This document shows, in pieces, positions 25,470-35,263 of a stretch of DNA of 64,000 nt (positions within the stretch are counted from its first letter, which is position 1; each line of letters starts with the position of its first letter). The notes beneath the pieces are model-generated. The model was not told where the DNA came from, did no database searches, and saw nothing but the letters and a program-made list of their open reading frames with translations. The stretch covers positions 2,666,001 to 2,730,000 of the forward strand of contig CP064976.1 in assembly GCA_016699445.1 (NCBI GenBank), read 5' to 3'. The position numbers and the translations under genes were made by a program. This stretch comes from Deltaproteobacteria bacterium (GTDB taxonomy: Bacteria > UBA10199 > JACPAL01 > GCA-016699445).

Positions 25470-28400
25470 TTATTGAAGTGTCGTTACCGATCCGCCGAAG
25501 AGTTGGTCGACTTCTTGCTTGAGTTTGGGGGTTGGGTTGACTTTGAGGGAATGAGGAAGAGCCAGAGTTGTTTCTGGGAGATGCACAAAAGCGGATGCAT
25601 CACCACGATGGTTGAGTAAAAGTTTTTTCAAAGCTTCAAGTTGCTCACGCGTCACTTTGCGGGACTGAAGATGAAAATGGACATCATGATAGGTAGGTGC
25701 GGCTCCCTGCTGCATCAGGCGTTGAATAGGAGCCACATCACGCGCGATGATTTTCACACCATCTTCTCCAACATCTGTTGTGCCACGAATAAACAAAGGC
25801 TCTGATGAATGAAGAAAGGCATGAGCTTGCTTATATAGGTCTGAAAAAATAATCACAGAGACGATCCCCTTCAAATCTTCAATCGTGGCAAAAGCCATCT
25901 TTTCACCTTTTTTGGTCAACGTTTCACGCAAGGCATTGACCACACCTCCAAAAGAAATATCTTTACCATCTTCCATTTCACGCATCGAAAAGGTATCTCC
26001 CGTCGCAAATTTTTTGAGAAGCTCGATATGCTCTGTGAGTGGATGACCTGAAATATAAAAGCCCAAAGCTTCACGCTCAAAATTGAGTTTTTCTTGGGGA
26101 CGCCATTCTCCAATTGTTGGCAAATCATTATCGTTAGGAGTATCAACAATCGTCATGAAAAGATTCGACTGACCTGAAGCCTTTTCTTTCTGCAGACGAG
26201 ACGCCTTCTCGACAGCTAATTCCATCCCAGCCATCGCTCGGGAGCGCACAATATTGAGAGAATCAAAAGCTCCGCATTTGATCAAACTTTCAAAAACACG
26301 CTTGTTCACTTTTCGAAGATCCACTTCATTACAAAAATGTTGAAAGGATTTAAATCCGCCAACTCTCTCACGTGTTTCGATAATCGTCTCAATGGCCGCT
26401 TCACCGACATTCTTAACTGCTGCCAACCCAAAACGAATTTGTTTCGCACCTACAACGGTAAAACCAACAAAACTTTCATTGATATCGGGAGGTAAAATTT
26501 CCAACTGATGATCACGAGCATCCTGAATATAAGACATCACCTTTTCAGTATTACCCATTTCGTGGGTCAGGAGGGCTGCCATGTATTCAACAGTAAAATG
26601 GGTTTTGAGGAAAGCCGTCTGATAAGAAATAAAAGCATAAGCCGCTGAATGTGATTTGTTAAATCCATATTCGGCAAACTTGGCCATGAGATCAAAAATC
26701 TTCTCAGCCTTACCTTCATTGACCTTATTTTTCTTACTCCCTTCCATAAACTTTTCACGCTGCTGAGCCATTTCATCAGCTTTTTTCTTACCCATGGCTC
26801 TTCGCAAGAGATCAGCATCTCCAAGAGAAAAACTCGCCAAGGCGGAAGCGATCTGCATGACCTGCTCTTGATAGACAATAATGCCGTAAGTTTCCTGAAG
26901 AATGTTCTCAAGTTGAGCCAGATCATATTTGACGGGAATGCGGCCATGTTTACGATTGATAAACTCATCAACCATCCCACTACCCAAAGGACCTGGTCGG
27001 TAGAGAGCCACAAGAGCAATCAAGTCTGGAAACACAGTCGGCTTCATCTTAATAATAAGCTCTCTCATACCCGCACTTTCCAGCTGGAAGATACCCATCG
27101 TATCACCGGTCGAGAGAGACGCATAAACCGCTGCATCATCTGGATTGATTTCATTAATCTTAATGTCTTTTTCGCGCGTTCTCTTAATTATTTTTAAAGC
27201 ATCATCGATGATGGTGAGTGTTTTTAATCCCAAAAAGTCAAATTTGATAAGCCCAATTTTCTCCACATATTTCATGTCGTATTGAGACACGATTTCGTCG
27301 TTTTGACCTTTGTAGAGAGGCATGAAATTTACTAAAGGCTGATCTGAAATAACCACACCTGCGGCGTGTGTGGACGCATGTCGATTGAGACCTTCCAAAG
27401 ATTTTGCCATCGACAGAAGTTTGGCCACGCGTTCATCTTGACCTGCCATCTCGTTGAGTTTGGGTTCGACTTTGCGAGCTTCTTCGAGAGTAATATTGAG
27501 AGTGTTGGGAATCAGTTTCGCAATCTTATCCACTTCCCCATACGGCATATTCATCACGCGACCCACGTCACGGATAACAGCCTTCGCCTTCATTTTTCCA
27601 AAAGTAATAATCTGTCCGACATTTCCGTATTTTTTTTGCACGTACGTAATCACTTCAGGTCGTCGATTCATGCAAAAATCGATATCCATATCCGGCATGC
27701 TGATACGTTCGGGATTTAAAAATCTTTCAAAAAGCAGATTATAAGGAATGGGATCAATATCGGTAATATTCAGACAATAAGCCACAAGACTTCCGGCAGC
27801 CGATCCACGACCAGGTCCCACTGGAATATTTTCTTTTTTGGCAAAATTAATAAAATCCGACACAATCAAAAAATAGCCCGAAAAACCCATCTGCTTAACC
27901 ATTTGAAGTTCGTCTCTAAGACGCGCTTCGTAGCGTTGTTTAAGCTCTTCGAGATTGGTTCCTTCTTTTTGAATCGTCAAAATAAACTGCCAACGATTTT
28001 CAAAACCTTTCCAAGATTCTTCATCTAAAAATTGATCCAGAGTTTTCTCTGCCGGTGGTTCAAATTTTGGAAAGTAATAAGTCTTAAGATCGAGCTCAAG
28101 ATTACAACGATCCGCGATATGAAGAGAGGTTTCGATCGCTTGAGGATGCTCTTTAAACAACTCAATCATCTCATCGGGAGTGCGCAGATAAAATTCATCC
28201 GAATGAAACTTCATCCGGTCTTCGTCGTGCAAAGTTTTTCCTGTTTGAATACACAAGAGAGCTTCATGAGCTTCGGCATCTTCACGATGAAGATAGTGAC
28301 AATCATTGGTGGCAACTAAAGGCACGGAAAGTTCTTTTGAGAGTTGAAAAAGAACATCATTCACACGTTTTTGTTCGGGAATACTATTTCCCTGAGCTTC

Positions 28401-28928
28401 GAGATAAAAACGGTCCCCAAACATTTGCAGATAATTTTCGACAACTTTTTTAGCCCCAGGCACTCCATGAGACATCGCGGCATCGGCCACTTCGCCAGAA
28501 AGACAACCCGATAAGATAATCAGACCCTTGGAATATTTCTCCAACACTTCTTTGTCGATACGAGGCTTGTAATAAAACCCTTCCAGGTAACCAATCGTGA
28601 TCAACTGACAGAGATTCTTATACCCTTCCAAATCGGAAGCTAAGGCAATCAGATGATGGTAAGGTTCATGACCTCGACGTGTATTTTTATCAAAGCGACT
28701 TCCCTGAGATTGTATATAAAGTTCACAGCCTAATATTGGCTTGAGACCTTTTTTTCGAGCTTCAAGATAAAACTCCACACCACCAAACATATTCCCATGA
28801 TCTGTCATCGCGACAGCCGGCATCTTCAAATCTTTGGCGCGATTGCAGAGCCGATCAATCATGATCGCTCCATCGAGGAGGGAGTATTGAGTGTGGAGAT
28901 GTAAATGGACAAATGACTGATCAGACAT
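25470..28928 (-). CDS. dnaE: DNA polymerase III subunit alpha
   Basis: Replicative polymerase, 1152 aa. The N-terminal PHP domain begins FVHLHLHTQYSLLDGA. The palm has PDMDIDFCMNRRPEV with the catalytic Asp residues and GRGSAAGSLVAYCL. Later parts include YQEQVMQIA, the helix-hairpin-helix region and an OB fold (ISFGGVVNALRE). Typical DnaE1 length and unbroken over 3.4 kb. The last 12 codons are duplicated at 23934-23969. Confidence 0.97.
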   Translation of the reverse strand: MSDQSFVHLHLHTQYSLLDGAIMIDRLCNRAKDLKMPAVAMTDHGNMFGGVEFYLEARKKGLKPILGCELYIQSQGSRFDKNTRRGHEPYHHLIALASDLEGYKNLCQLITIGYLEGFYYKPRIDKEVLEKYSKGLIILSGCLSGEVADAAMSHGVPGAKKVVENYLQMFGDRFYLEAQGNSIPEQKRVNDVLFQLSKELSVPLVATNDCHYLHREDAEAHEALLCIQTGKTLHDEDRMKFHSDEFYLRTPDEMIELFKEHPQAIETSLHIADRCNLELDLKTYYFPKFEPPAEKTLDQFLDEESWKGFENRWQFILTIQKEGTNLEELKQRYEARLRDELQMVKQMGFSGYFLIVSDFINFAKKENIPVGPGRGSAAGSLVAYCLNITDIDPIPYNLLFERFLNPERISMPDMDIDFCMNRRPEVITYVQKKYGNVGQIITFGKMKAKAVIRDVGRVMNMPYGEVDKIAKLIPNTLNITLEEARKVEPKLNEMAGQDERVAKLLSMAKSLEGLNRHASTHAAGVVISDQPLVNFMPLYKGQNDEIVSQYDMKYVEKIGLIKFDFLGLKTLTIIDDALKIIKRTREKDIKINEINPDDAAVYASLSTGDTMGIFQLESAGMRELIIKMKPTVFPDLIALVALYRPGPLGSGMVDEFINRKHGRIPVKYDLAQLENILQETYGIIVYQEQVMQIASALASFSLGDADLLRRAMGKKKADEMAQQREKFMEGSKKNKVNEGKAEKIFDLMAKFAEYGFNKSHSAAYAFISYQTAFLKTHFTVEYMAALLTHEMGNTEKVMSYIQDARDHQLEILPPDINESFVGFTVVGAKQIRFGLAAVKNVGEAAIETIIETRERVGGFKSFQHFCNEVDLRKVNKRVFESLIKCGAFDSLNIVRSRAMAGMELAVEKASRLQKEKASGQSNLFMTIVDTPNDNDLPTIGEWRPQEKLNFEREALGFYISGHPLTEHIELLKKFATGDTFSMREMEDGKDISFGGVVNALRETLTKKGEKMAFATIEDLKGIVSVIIFSDLYKQAHAFLHSSEPLFIRGTTDVGEDGVKIIARDVAPIQRLMQQGAAPTYHDVHFHLQSRKVTREQLEALKKLLLNHRGDASAFVHLPETTLALPHSLKVNPTPKLKQEVDQLFGGSVTTLQ

Positions 28929-28960
28929 AAGGGAAAGTTCTTAAAGGATTTTTTTTCATA

Positions 28961-28989
28961 AAGACAACAAGGTTTTTTATCGGTATAAA
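28961..28989 (+). promoter_or_regulatory. Sigma-70-type promoter of the cNMP/DUF1003 gene
   Basis: AAGACA at 28961-28966, a 17-bp spacer, and TATAAA at 28984-28989. The ATG is at 28996, 6 nt after the -10 box, so the message would be leaderless. Confidence 0.45.
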
Positions 28990-28995
28990 TGCTGA

Positions 28996-29864
28996 ATGGC
29001 CATTGACGTCGATATCCTTTCTAAAGTCTCATTTTTCAAAAATCTCACTACCGAAGAGCTTCAGTCTTTAGCCGATGTCATGGATGTCAAACCTCTCCAA
29101 AAAGGAGAGATGATCTTCAAACTGGGCGATATAGGAGACTCTCTTTATATTGTTAAATCAGGAACTGTAGAACTCTACGTACGAGACCACACAGGAGAAA
29201 AATTACTTTAAGAATCACAGCTGAGGGAGACCTGTTTGGTGAGCTTTCTATGCTCGACAGCGGCCCTCGCACCGCCCATGCCGAAGCCCTTGAAAATGCA
29301 GAACTCCTGGCTTTAGGACAAGATGATCTAAAAATATTTTTAAAGAAACACCCAGATGCTTCTTTGGACTTGCTGGCCAATCTTGCAGGTCGTATCCGTC
29401 AGACCAACCAACTCCTCATGGGTCGAGTATCGCGAAATACGAATACCGAAGTAGAAGAAAATTTAAGTTGGGTTGAAAAAGTTGCCAACTTGATTGCTGA
29501 GTTTAGCGGTAGCATGGCATTTCTACTTCTCAATACCCTATTCTTTCTGATCTGGATTGTTTGGAATGTGGACTTGATCCCAGGGCTTGTGGCTTTTGAC
29601 CCTTATCCATTTGGATTTCTCACGATGAGTGTTTCTCTTGAAGCGATTTTTCTGAGTATCTTTGTTTTGATGTCTCAAAATTTACAGGCCACCAAAGATA
29701 GAATTCGTGGCAATATCGAATATGAAGTCAATCTCAAGGCCGAGCTTGAAATTTCTCATTTGCATGAAAAGATTAATGAGATGAATTCTGATTTAATCAA
29801 CAGACTACACACCATTGAAAAAGCTGTGAAATTTGAAAACAAATCGTATCAATCGTATCAATAG
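28996..29864 (+). CDS. Cyclic-nucleotide-binding/DUF1003 membrane protein (frameshifted)
   Basis: N-terminal cNMP-binding fold: LSKVSFFKNLTTEELQSLAD, LGDIGDSLYIVKSGTVELYV, then GDLFGELSMLDSGPRTAHAEA, the phosphate-binding cassette. A DUF1003 domain follows, with two hydrophobic segments (SMAFLLLNTLFFLIWIVWNV and LEAIFLSIFVLMSQNL) and a coiled tail. The frame stops after GEKLL. One more T at 29207-29209 gives LLLRITAEGDLFGE and joins the parts into about 290 aa. No DNA-binding domain, so not a transcription factor. A membrane sensor role is an inference. Confidence 0.85.
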
Positions 29865-29890
29865 CCTATTTTTCACTCTATAAAACTCAC

Positions 29891-30526
29891 ATGAATCGCT
29901 CTGAAAAATCCAAAATCATTCTTTCAACACTCAAGAAGTTATACCCTGACGCGCATTGTGAACTAAATTACTCAAATCCATTAGAGCTTTTGATCGCAAC
30001 CATCTTATCAGCTCAATGCACAGACAAAAGAGTGAATAGTGTCACAGAGTCATTATTCAAAAGATTTAAAAAACCTGAAGATTATTTAAAAGTCCTCACC
30101 AGTGTTATTGAAAACGAAATCAGAACAACAGGATTTTTTCGCAATAAAGCCAAATCGATCCAAGGAGCCTGTCGAACTCTTGTTGAAAAACATCAAGGCC
30201 AGGTCCCTCAAACAATGGAAGAGCTTGTCAAACTCCCAGGAGTCGGCCGAAAAACAGCGAATGTCGTCTTAGGCAATGCATTCAACATTCCAGGATTTCC
30301 TTGCGATACACACGTCATCCGGCTTTCAAACCGTTTAGGATTAACAAAAAGTGAGAATGCCGAACAGGTGGAAAAAGATGTCACCATTCTCTTCCCCAAG
30401 CAAGAATGGACCCATATGTCACATCGCTTGATCTGGCATGGCCGACGTTGTTGCTATGCCCGAAAACCAGATTGTGAGGCTTGTCCCTTACAAGAGATTT
30501 GTGAATTTTACCGAAATAATCTTTAA
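29891..30526 (+). CDS. nth: Endonuclease III
   Basis: 211-aa DNA glycosylase/AP lyase for oxidised pyrimidines. The helix-hairpin-helix with catalytic Lys is in VKLPGVGRKTANVVLGNAF, and Asp in PCDTHVIRL. The [4Fe-4S] loop C-x6-C-x2-C-x5-C is complete (CYARKPDCEACPLQEIC). A TATAAA box at 29879-29884 lies 6 nt before the ATG, again implying a leaderless message. REP element 3 begins 3 nt after the stop. Confidence 0.96.
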   Translation: MNRSEKSKIILSTLKKLYPDAHCELNYSNPLELLIATILSAQCTDKRVNSVTESLFKRFKKPEDYLKVLTSVIENEIRTTGFFRNKAKSIQGACRTLVEKHQGQVPQTMEELVKLPGVGRKTANVVLGNAFNIPGFPCDTHVIRLSNRLGLTKSENAEQVEKDVTILFPKQEWTHMSHRLIWHGRRCCYARKPDCEACPLQEICEFYRNNL

Positions 30527-30528
30527 CC

Positions 30529-30620
30529 GTAGGGGCGCCATTTATGGCGCCCTCAAATGAATCAATTCAGAGAATCACGATCAGGATTAATAATCAGGGC
30601 ATGATAAATCATGCCCCTAC
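30529..30620. repeat. REP-type double-hairpin element (element 3), between nth and the transposase
   Basis: 92 bp from GTAGGGG to CCCCTAC. First hairpin GGGGCGCCAT/ATGGCGCCC, 44-nt spacer, second hairpin GGGCATGAT/ATCATGCCC. The start lies directly after the nth stop. Confidence 0.9.
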
Positions 30621-30725
30621 GACGACCGAATTTCGAACTCATCGTCCAAAAAACGAACTCAAATCAACAATTTCACATCAAATCCTAATACTTTTTTTGG
30701 TTTCTTGATTGCACTATATTTCAGA

Positions 30726-31301
30726 ATGTATTTCGACCCATTCAAACATCATCGGAAATCATACCGATATAAAAATTATGATTACACAACCCAAGGTGCT
30801 TATTTCGTAACCATATGCACGAATAATCGAGAATATTTATTTGGTAATATTTTAGATAGGAGAATGCATCTTAGTACTCACGGACAAATTATAAAAAATG
30901 TTTGGGATCAAATGCCTAATCATTTCTCCTCAATTAATTTGGATGAATTTATCATCATGCCAAATCATGTACATGGCATTATTCAAATTGTAGGGGCGCA
31001 ATTTATTGCGCCCTCAAATGAATCAATTTGGAAAATGTCAAATCAGGAGGCCCTGAATCAGGGCGTGATAAATCACGCACCTACGGTTGGGGAGATAATC
31101 CGCTATTTTAAGGGAAAAACAGCCTATTTGATTCAGAAACAGAACCAATCAATCAAGGTATGGCAGCGTAATTATCATGAGAGAATTATTCGAACAGAAT
31201 ATGAATTGGAGAATATTCGATACTATATTCGAGAGAACCCAAGAAATTGGGAAAAAGATCCTGAAAAATTTCGTAGGGGCGCAATTTATTGCGCCCAATA
31301 A
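30726..31301 (+). CDS. REP-associated tyrosine transposase (RAYT, Y1/HUH family)
   Basis: Single-strand transposase of the IS200-like HUH superfamily. The HUH motif is in FIIMPNHVHGIIQI, and the presumed catalytic Tyr is in WQRNYHERIIR, with the family start FDPFKHHRKSYRYKNYDYTT and GAYFVTICTNNR. Start ATG 30726 gives the canonical N-terminus; an earlier in-frame ATG exists at 30705. Between HVH and the Tyr the protein contains about 32 residues (VGAQFIAPSNES...) translated from REP element 4. The last residues RRGAIYCAQ and the stop come from element 5. It is flanked by elements 3 and 5, as known RAYT genes are. Confidence 0.92.
   Translation: MYFDPFKHHRKSYRYKNYDYTTQGAYFVTICTNNREYLFGNILDRRMHLSTHGQIIKNVWDQMPNHFSSINLDEFIIMPNHVHGIIQIVGAQFIAPSNESIWKMSNQEALNQGVINHAPTVGEIIRYFKGKTAYLIQKQNQSIKVWQRNYHERIIRTEYELENIRYYIRENPRNWEKDPEKFRRGAIYCAQ
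30990..31084. repeat. REP-type element inside the RAYT gene (element 4)
   Basis: 95 bp from GTAGGGG to ACCTAC; the last arm has A in place of C (CGCACCTAC). Arms GGGGCGCAAT/ATTGCGCCC and GGGCGTGAT/ATCACGC. It is read through in frame by the transposase. Confidence 0.88.
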
Positions 31302-31376
31302 TTGAAACCATAGAATTATATTATCTGATTTAATTCAGAACATAATAAATCAGGGCGTGATAAATCACGCCCCTAC
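31273..31376. repeat. REP-type element (element 5) supplying two stop codons
   Basis: 104 bp from GTAGGGG to CCCCTAC. Arms GGGGCGCAAT/ATTGCGCCC and GGGCGTGAT/ATCACGCCC. The RAYT stop (31299-31301) lies inside it, and so does the stop of the convergent phosphopantetheinyl transferase (31365-31367, TGA of GGGGCGTGA). Confidence 0.9.
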
Positions 31377-31913
31377 GGAATTTATACGAATACACCAATC
31401 ACCACCTACCCCACACACAGCCGCTCGATAGCCATCCAATTTCAAATCTATATTGTCGATTTTCCACTTTTGATTTTCATAAAATACAATAGGCTCCAAC
31501 ACATCTATATTATTCAAACCCATTGATAATCCTCGACCTACAGCTTTTATAAAAGCTTCTTTTCGCGTCCACAGCACACAAAACTTTTCATGATTATCCC
31601 CCACCCACACATTTTCGGTATCACAAAAAAAACGTTGGGATAATTTTGCAGAATCAATGTCTGTCCTTATACTTTCGATATCAATACCCACAGGAGTATC
31701 TTTAGAAACAGCCAAGAGTGCGTAATTCTTTGTATGCGAAATATTAAAGTATAGAGAGTGATCTTTTAAAAAAGGTTTTCCATGAGAGTTTTTTAAAAAA
31801 TCGCCATCACTTATCGAACGCTGAAGTAAATGACTTAAAAGAGATTGGATGCGTTGATGAAGATTTTTTTTGTCGAATTCTTGAAAAAGAAATATCTCAA
31901 TTTCTGATTTCAT
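31365..31913 (-). CDS. 4'-Phosphopantetheinyl transferase (Sfp/AcpT type)
   Basis: Activates carrier proteins by transferring phosphopantetheine from CoA. VGIDIESIRTD carries the first Mg-binding acidic motif, and LWTRKEAFIKAVGRGLS the second (W-x3-KEA). FNISHTKNYALLAVS is the conserved region before them. The 182-aa length is on the short side but complete for a stand-alone enzyme. The C-terminal five residues (NSVGA) and stop are written by REP element 5. It overlaps the SDR gene by four bases. Confidence 0.9.
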   Translation of the reverse strand: MKSEIEIFLFQEFDKKNLHQRIQSLLSHLLQRSISDGDFLKNSHGKPFLKDHSLYFNISHTKNYALLAVSKDTPVGIDIESIRTDIDSAKLSQRFFCDTENVWVGDNHEKFCVLWTRKEAFIKAVGRGLSMGLNNIDVLEPIVFYENQKWKIDNIDLKLDGYRAAVCGVGGDWCIRINSVGA

Positions 31914-32811
31914 ACTTTATTGGTTAATGAAAATAAATGAGCTGTGGACTCTGCAAGATTTTCCATCGGCATCGATTCTTTTAAATCGATAATCTCTTCC
32001 AAATGACTTGCCACAAAATCTACATCAAGATTTTGCAAGAAAAGACCACGGCTTTCGACAATGGCGTCACGAGCAATCGCTCCTCCGCCAACAGCCCAAC
32101 ACTGCCCTGTCACCTGGCATTCATCACTACTAAAATAAGCAACAACAGGAGAAATAAAACGTGGATCAAGACGTTCCAAAATTTCTTGAGGCAAAATAGA
32201 TTCGGTCATGCGACTTCTGGCAATGGGTGCAATAGCATTTATCTTAATATTATATTTGGCCCCTTCTTCTTTGAGTGAATTCATCAAACCTACAACACCA
32301 AGCTTCGCGGCTGCATAATTTGACTGGCCAAAGTTTCCATAAAGTCCCGAGGCACTTGTCGTCATGACAATCCGGCCAAATTTTTGATCACACATGATTT
32401 TCCAAGCAGCTTTGGTGACATTTCTTGAGCCCGTTAAATGCACACGAATCACATGATCCCAAGCCTCGTCTTCTTGCTTTAAAAAAGAAGAGTCTCGTAA
32501 GATTCCAGCATTATTAATCACAATATCTAAACGACCGTACTGTTTGAGAGCTGTTGCCACCATCGCATGAGCTCCCTGCATTGTCTCTACACTGGAATTA
32601 TCTACAAAAGCTTCACCCCCATACTTCTGATTAAAGAGGCTGTTTCTTCGGCATTTGTTCTATCCTGACCAACACCAGAAACACTTCCACCCACATCATT
32701 CACAATAATTTTTGCTCCCAACGTTGCTAAACAGAGAGCATGACTTCTACCGAGAGCTCCACCGGCACCCGTAATCAAAGCGACTTTTTCTTTGAGTGAT
32801 ATTTTAGACAT
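31910..32811 (-). CDS. Short-chain dehydrogenase/reductase, hydroxyacyl-CoA dehydrogenase-like (frameshifted)
   Basis: Rossmann-fold oxidoreductase. The cofactor loop TGAGGALGRSHALCLA, DVGGSVSGVGQDRTNAEE, DIVINNAGILRDSSF, SASGLYGNFGQSNYAAAKLG (Ser, Tyr, Lys catalytic set) and INAIAPIARSRMTE are visible. The VGG-GQD segment resembles the dehydrogenase part of multifunctional beta-oxidation enzymes. The frame breaks at the AAA at 32633-32635; one more base restores ASLFNQKYGGEAFVDNSSVE. Co-directional with the phosphopantetheinyl transferase, which hints at a lipid or polyketide role, an inference only. Confidence 0.87.
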
Positions 32812-32886
32812 AAAAAAGACATCTATTTTTTCATATTAACAAAGCAATATTTATAAAGATCTAGTAGCATTCCAAAAATCAACATT

Positions 32887-33183
32887 ATGATAAGACGATT
32901 TCTCAATTTCATTCGCTTTCAATTTCATCAAAAATTGCAGTGGTCTCGCCCCGGCTACCAAGAAAAACATGCACACGATCTCACTCGATTCGACCAAAAT
33001 ATTCATGAAATAATAAAACTAAAAAAGAACTATCCAGTTTCTTTTGAAGATCGTCTTTCTTTTGACAATGCAAGAGACAATTATTTCTATCTCGATCTTC
33101 TAAATACATGGAGAGGAAGAATGGATAGAGGCGCAGTCATTGTTAAGCAAAACAACACTTCGCTGCATGGGCTATTTTTCTGA
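32887..33183 (+). CDS. Unknown small protein (98 aa)
   Basis: No family recognised. Basic, aromatic-rich N-terminus (MIRRFLNFIRFQFHQKLQWS), then mixed soluble sequence with YFYLDLLNTWRGRMDRG. No signal peptide and no clear ribosome site, although AT-rich promoter-like sequence (TTTATA) lies upstream. It sits alone between divergent SDR and a convergent unknown gene. Confidence 0.4.
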   Translation: MIRRFLNFIRFQFHQKLQWSRPGYQEKHAHDLTRFDQNIHEIIKLKKNYPVSFEDRLSFDNARDNYFYLDLLNTWRGRMDRGAVIVKQNNTSLHGLFF

Positions 33184-33240
33184 AAAAAATAGTCTAAGCT
33201 CTTGTGATGAAATAGCGTGTGTTAGCTTGTGGAAAAAAGC

Positions 33241-33714
33241 TTAGCGTGAATTGATTTCCGTCAATAGAGCAAGGCCCGTTTCTTTAACAATAAAAGTAAC
33301 CAATAACTTTTGCCCACTGGGATGAAGAGTGCGTGTGAATTTTAATTCCAAAGTATTTTTCGTATGCGTAATCTTCGGGTCTGGATTTACTAATAGAGCA
33401 ATACCGTCATAATAAGCGATATTCACCAAACGCAACAGTTGTTGGGCATCTGTGGTCGTCATTAATCCTAGGCCTCGGATGAGATCGGCCACATCCCCTT
33501 CCCCATGACGCCCGTAAGCACGTTCATTTTCACCCAATAAGATCCGCCGCATTCCCGTACCTGGATGGGCTTTGGGATAACACACCGTCATCACAGGTAT
33601 TTGAAAAGGCCCCGGAGCGATATGAGTTTCAAGATTCACAGGGTGCTTGTAATCAGCCTGAGCTAAAGCCTTGAGCTTATCTTCGATTTTTTTTAGTTTC
33701 TTGGTGATTTTCAA
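33241..33714 (-). CDS. Unknown protein downstream of guaA (157 aa)
   Basis: No family recognised. It starts with a Lys-rich helix (MKITKKLKKIEDKLKALAQ), then a mixed alpha/beta-like soluble domain (GMRRILLGENERAYGRHGEG, LIRGLGLMTTTDAQQLLRLV). No signal peptide or transmembrane segment. It starts 3 nt after the guaA stop, so it is probably translated from the guaBA message. Confidence 0.6.
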   Translation of the reverse strand: MKITKKLKKIEDKLKALAQADYKHPVNLETHIAPGPFQIPVMTVCYPKAHPGTGMRRILLGENERAYGRHGEGDVADLIRGLGLMTTTDAQQLLRLVNIAYYDGIALLVNPDPKITHTKNTLELKFTRTLHPSGQKLLVTFIVKETGLALLTEINSR

Positions 33715-33717
33715 AAA

Positions 33718-35258
33718 CTATTCCCATTCAATCGTCGCAGGAGGTTTTGAGGAAATATCATACACAACACGATTAACCCCACGCACCTCATTGATCACGC
33801 GTGAGGAAATTTGACCCAAAAGATCATAGGGCAAACGCACCCAATCTGCTGTCATACCATCCACGCTATCCACCGCTCGGATGGCGATGACGTTTTCATA
33901 AGTACGTGCATCCCCCATCACACCCACTGTTTTCACAGGAAGAAGCACGCCAAACGACTGCCAAATCTTAGTATAAAGGCCGGCTTTTTTGATTTCTGAG
34001 AGAATGATATCGTCGGCATTGCGCAAGATCTCCAGACGCTCTTCAGTCACATCTCCTAAAATACGCACGGCTAAACCAGGTCCTGGGTAAGGTTGTCGTT
34101 CAATAATTTCAGCCGGTACATCCAAAATTTTTCCAATCGCTCGCACTTCATCTTTAAAAAAGCTCGCGAAAAGGTTCGATGAGCTTGAAATGCATTTTTT
34201 CGGGAAGGCCACCGACATTGTGATGGGTCTTGATTGTCTGCGAAGGACCACGGAAAGAAATACTCTCGATGACATCAGGATACAAAGTACCTTGAGCCAA
34301 ATACTTTACATTTTTTAATTTACTGGCTTCTTCTTCAAAAACAGTCACAAACTCACGACCAATTTTTTTTCTCTTAGTTTCTGGATCGGTCACTCCTGCC
34401 AATTGATCCAAAAATCTTTTTGAAGAATCGATTTTATTAATATTGAGATTCAGATTTTTTCGAAAAAGCTCAACAACACGAGGACCTTCATTTTTTCTCA
34501 AAAGACCATTATCGATAAAAAAAGCATCGAGCTGAGATCCAACGGCCTTGTGAATCAAAGCCGCCATGACTGACGAATCGACACCGCCGGACACAGCACA
34601 CAAAACTCGATCGTTGCCCACTGTTTCGCGGATTTCTTTAATCTTATCTTCTACAAAAGACTCCATGGCCCAGTCGGCTTTAAGTTGAGCGACATGAAAT
34701 AAAAAAGTTTTTGAGAATCTCAGTACCTTGAGGTGTATGAACCACTTCCGGGTGAAACTGAAGCCCATACATTTTGAGCTGGTCATTACCAATAGCAGCT
34801 TGCAAACCATTATGACTCTTGGCCAAGCTCGAAAACCCTTGAGGCATGTGATCCACATGATCCCCATGACTCATCCAGACTGAAATATCTTTAAGCGGAA
34901 ATTCATGAAAGAGAGAGTGTGTATTTACGACGCCAATTTGAGCAGGACCATATTCTCTCACAGCTCCTGGAGCTACTTTTCCGCCCAACTGATGACTCAT
35001 CCATTGCATTCCATAACAAATACCTAAAGTGGGTATATGCATCTGCAAAACTTTAGGATCACAGGGAGGTGCATCCTTATCATAAACACTGGAAGGCCCA
35101 CCTGAGAGAATCAAAGCCTGAGCTTTGAACTCCTGGATTTTTTCAAAGGGAGTATTGCAAGCAAGAATTTCACAAAATACTTTCAATTCGCGTACACGAC
35201 GCGCAATAAGTTGAGTGTATTGTGAACCAAAATCTAAAATCAAAACACGAGATGACAT
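33718..35258 (-). CDS. guaA: GMP synthase [glutamine-hydrolysing] (two frameshifts)
   Basis: Converts XMP to GMP. The glutaminase domain starts MSSRVLILDFGSQYTQLIARR, with LGICYGMQWM (catalytic Cys) and GLQFHPEVVHT. The ATP-pyrophosphatase has CAVSGGVDSSVMAALIH. The dimerisation domain includes RQPYPGPGLAVRILGD and ends KPPATIEWE. The frame is broken twice: the six-A run at 34701-34706 and the six-A run at 34156-34161, each one base too long. Correcting both gives KNFLFHVAQLKADW and PFRELFKDEVRAIGK, a full-length protein. The start is 5 nt after guaB. Confidence 0.95.
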
Positions 35259-35263
35259 AGGGG

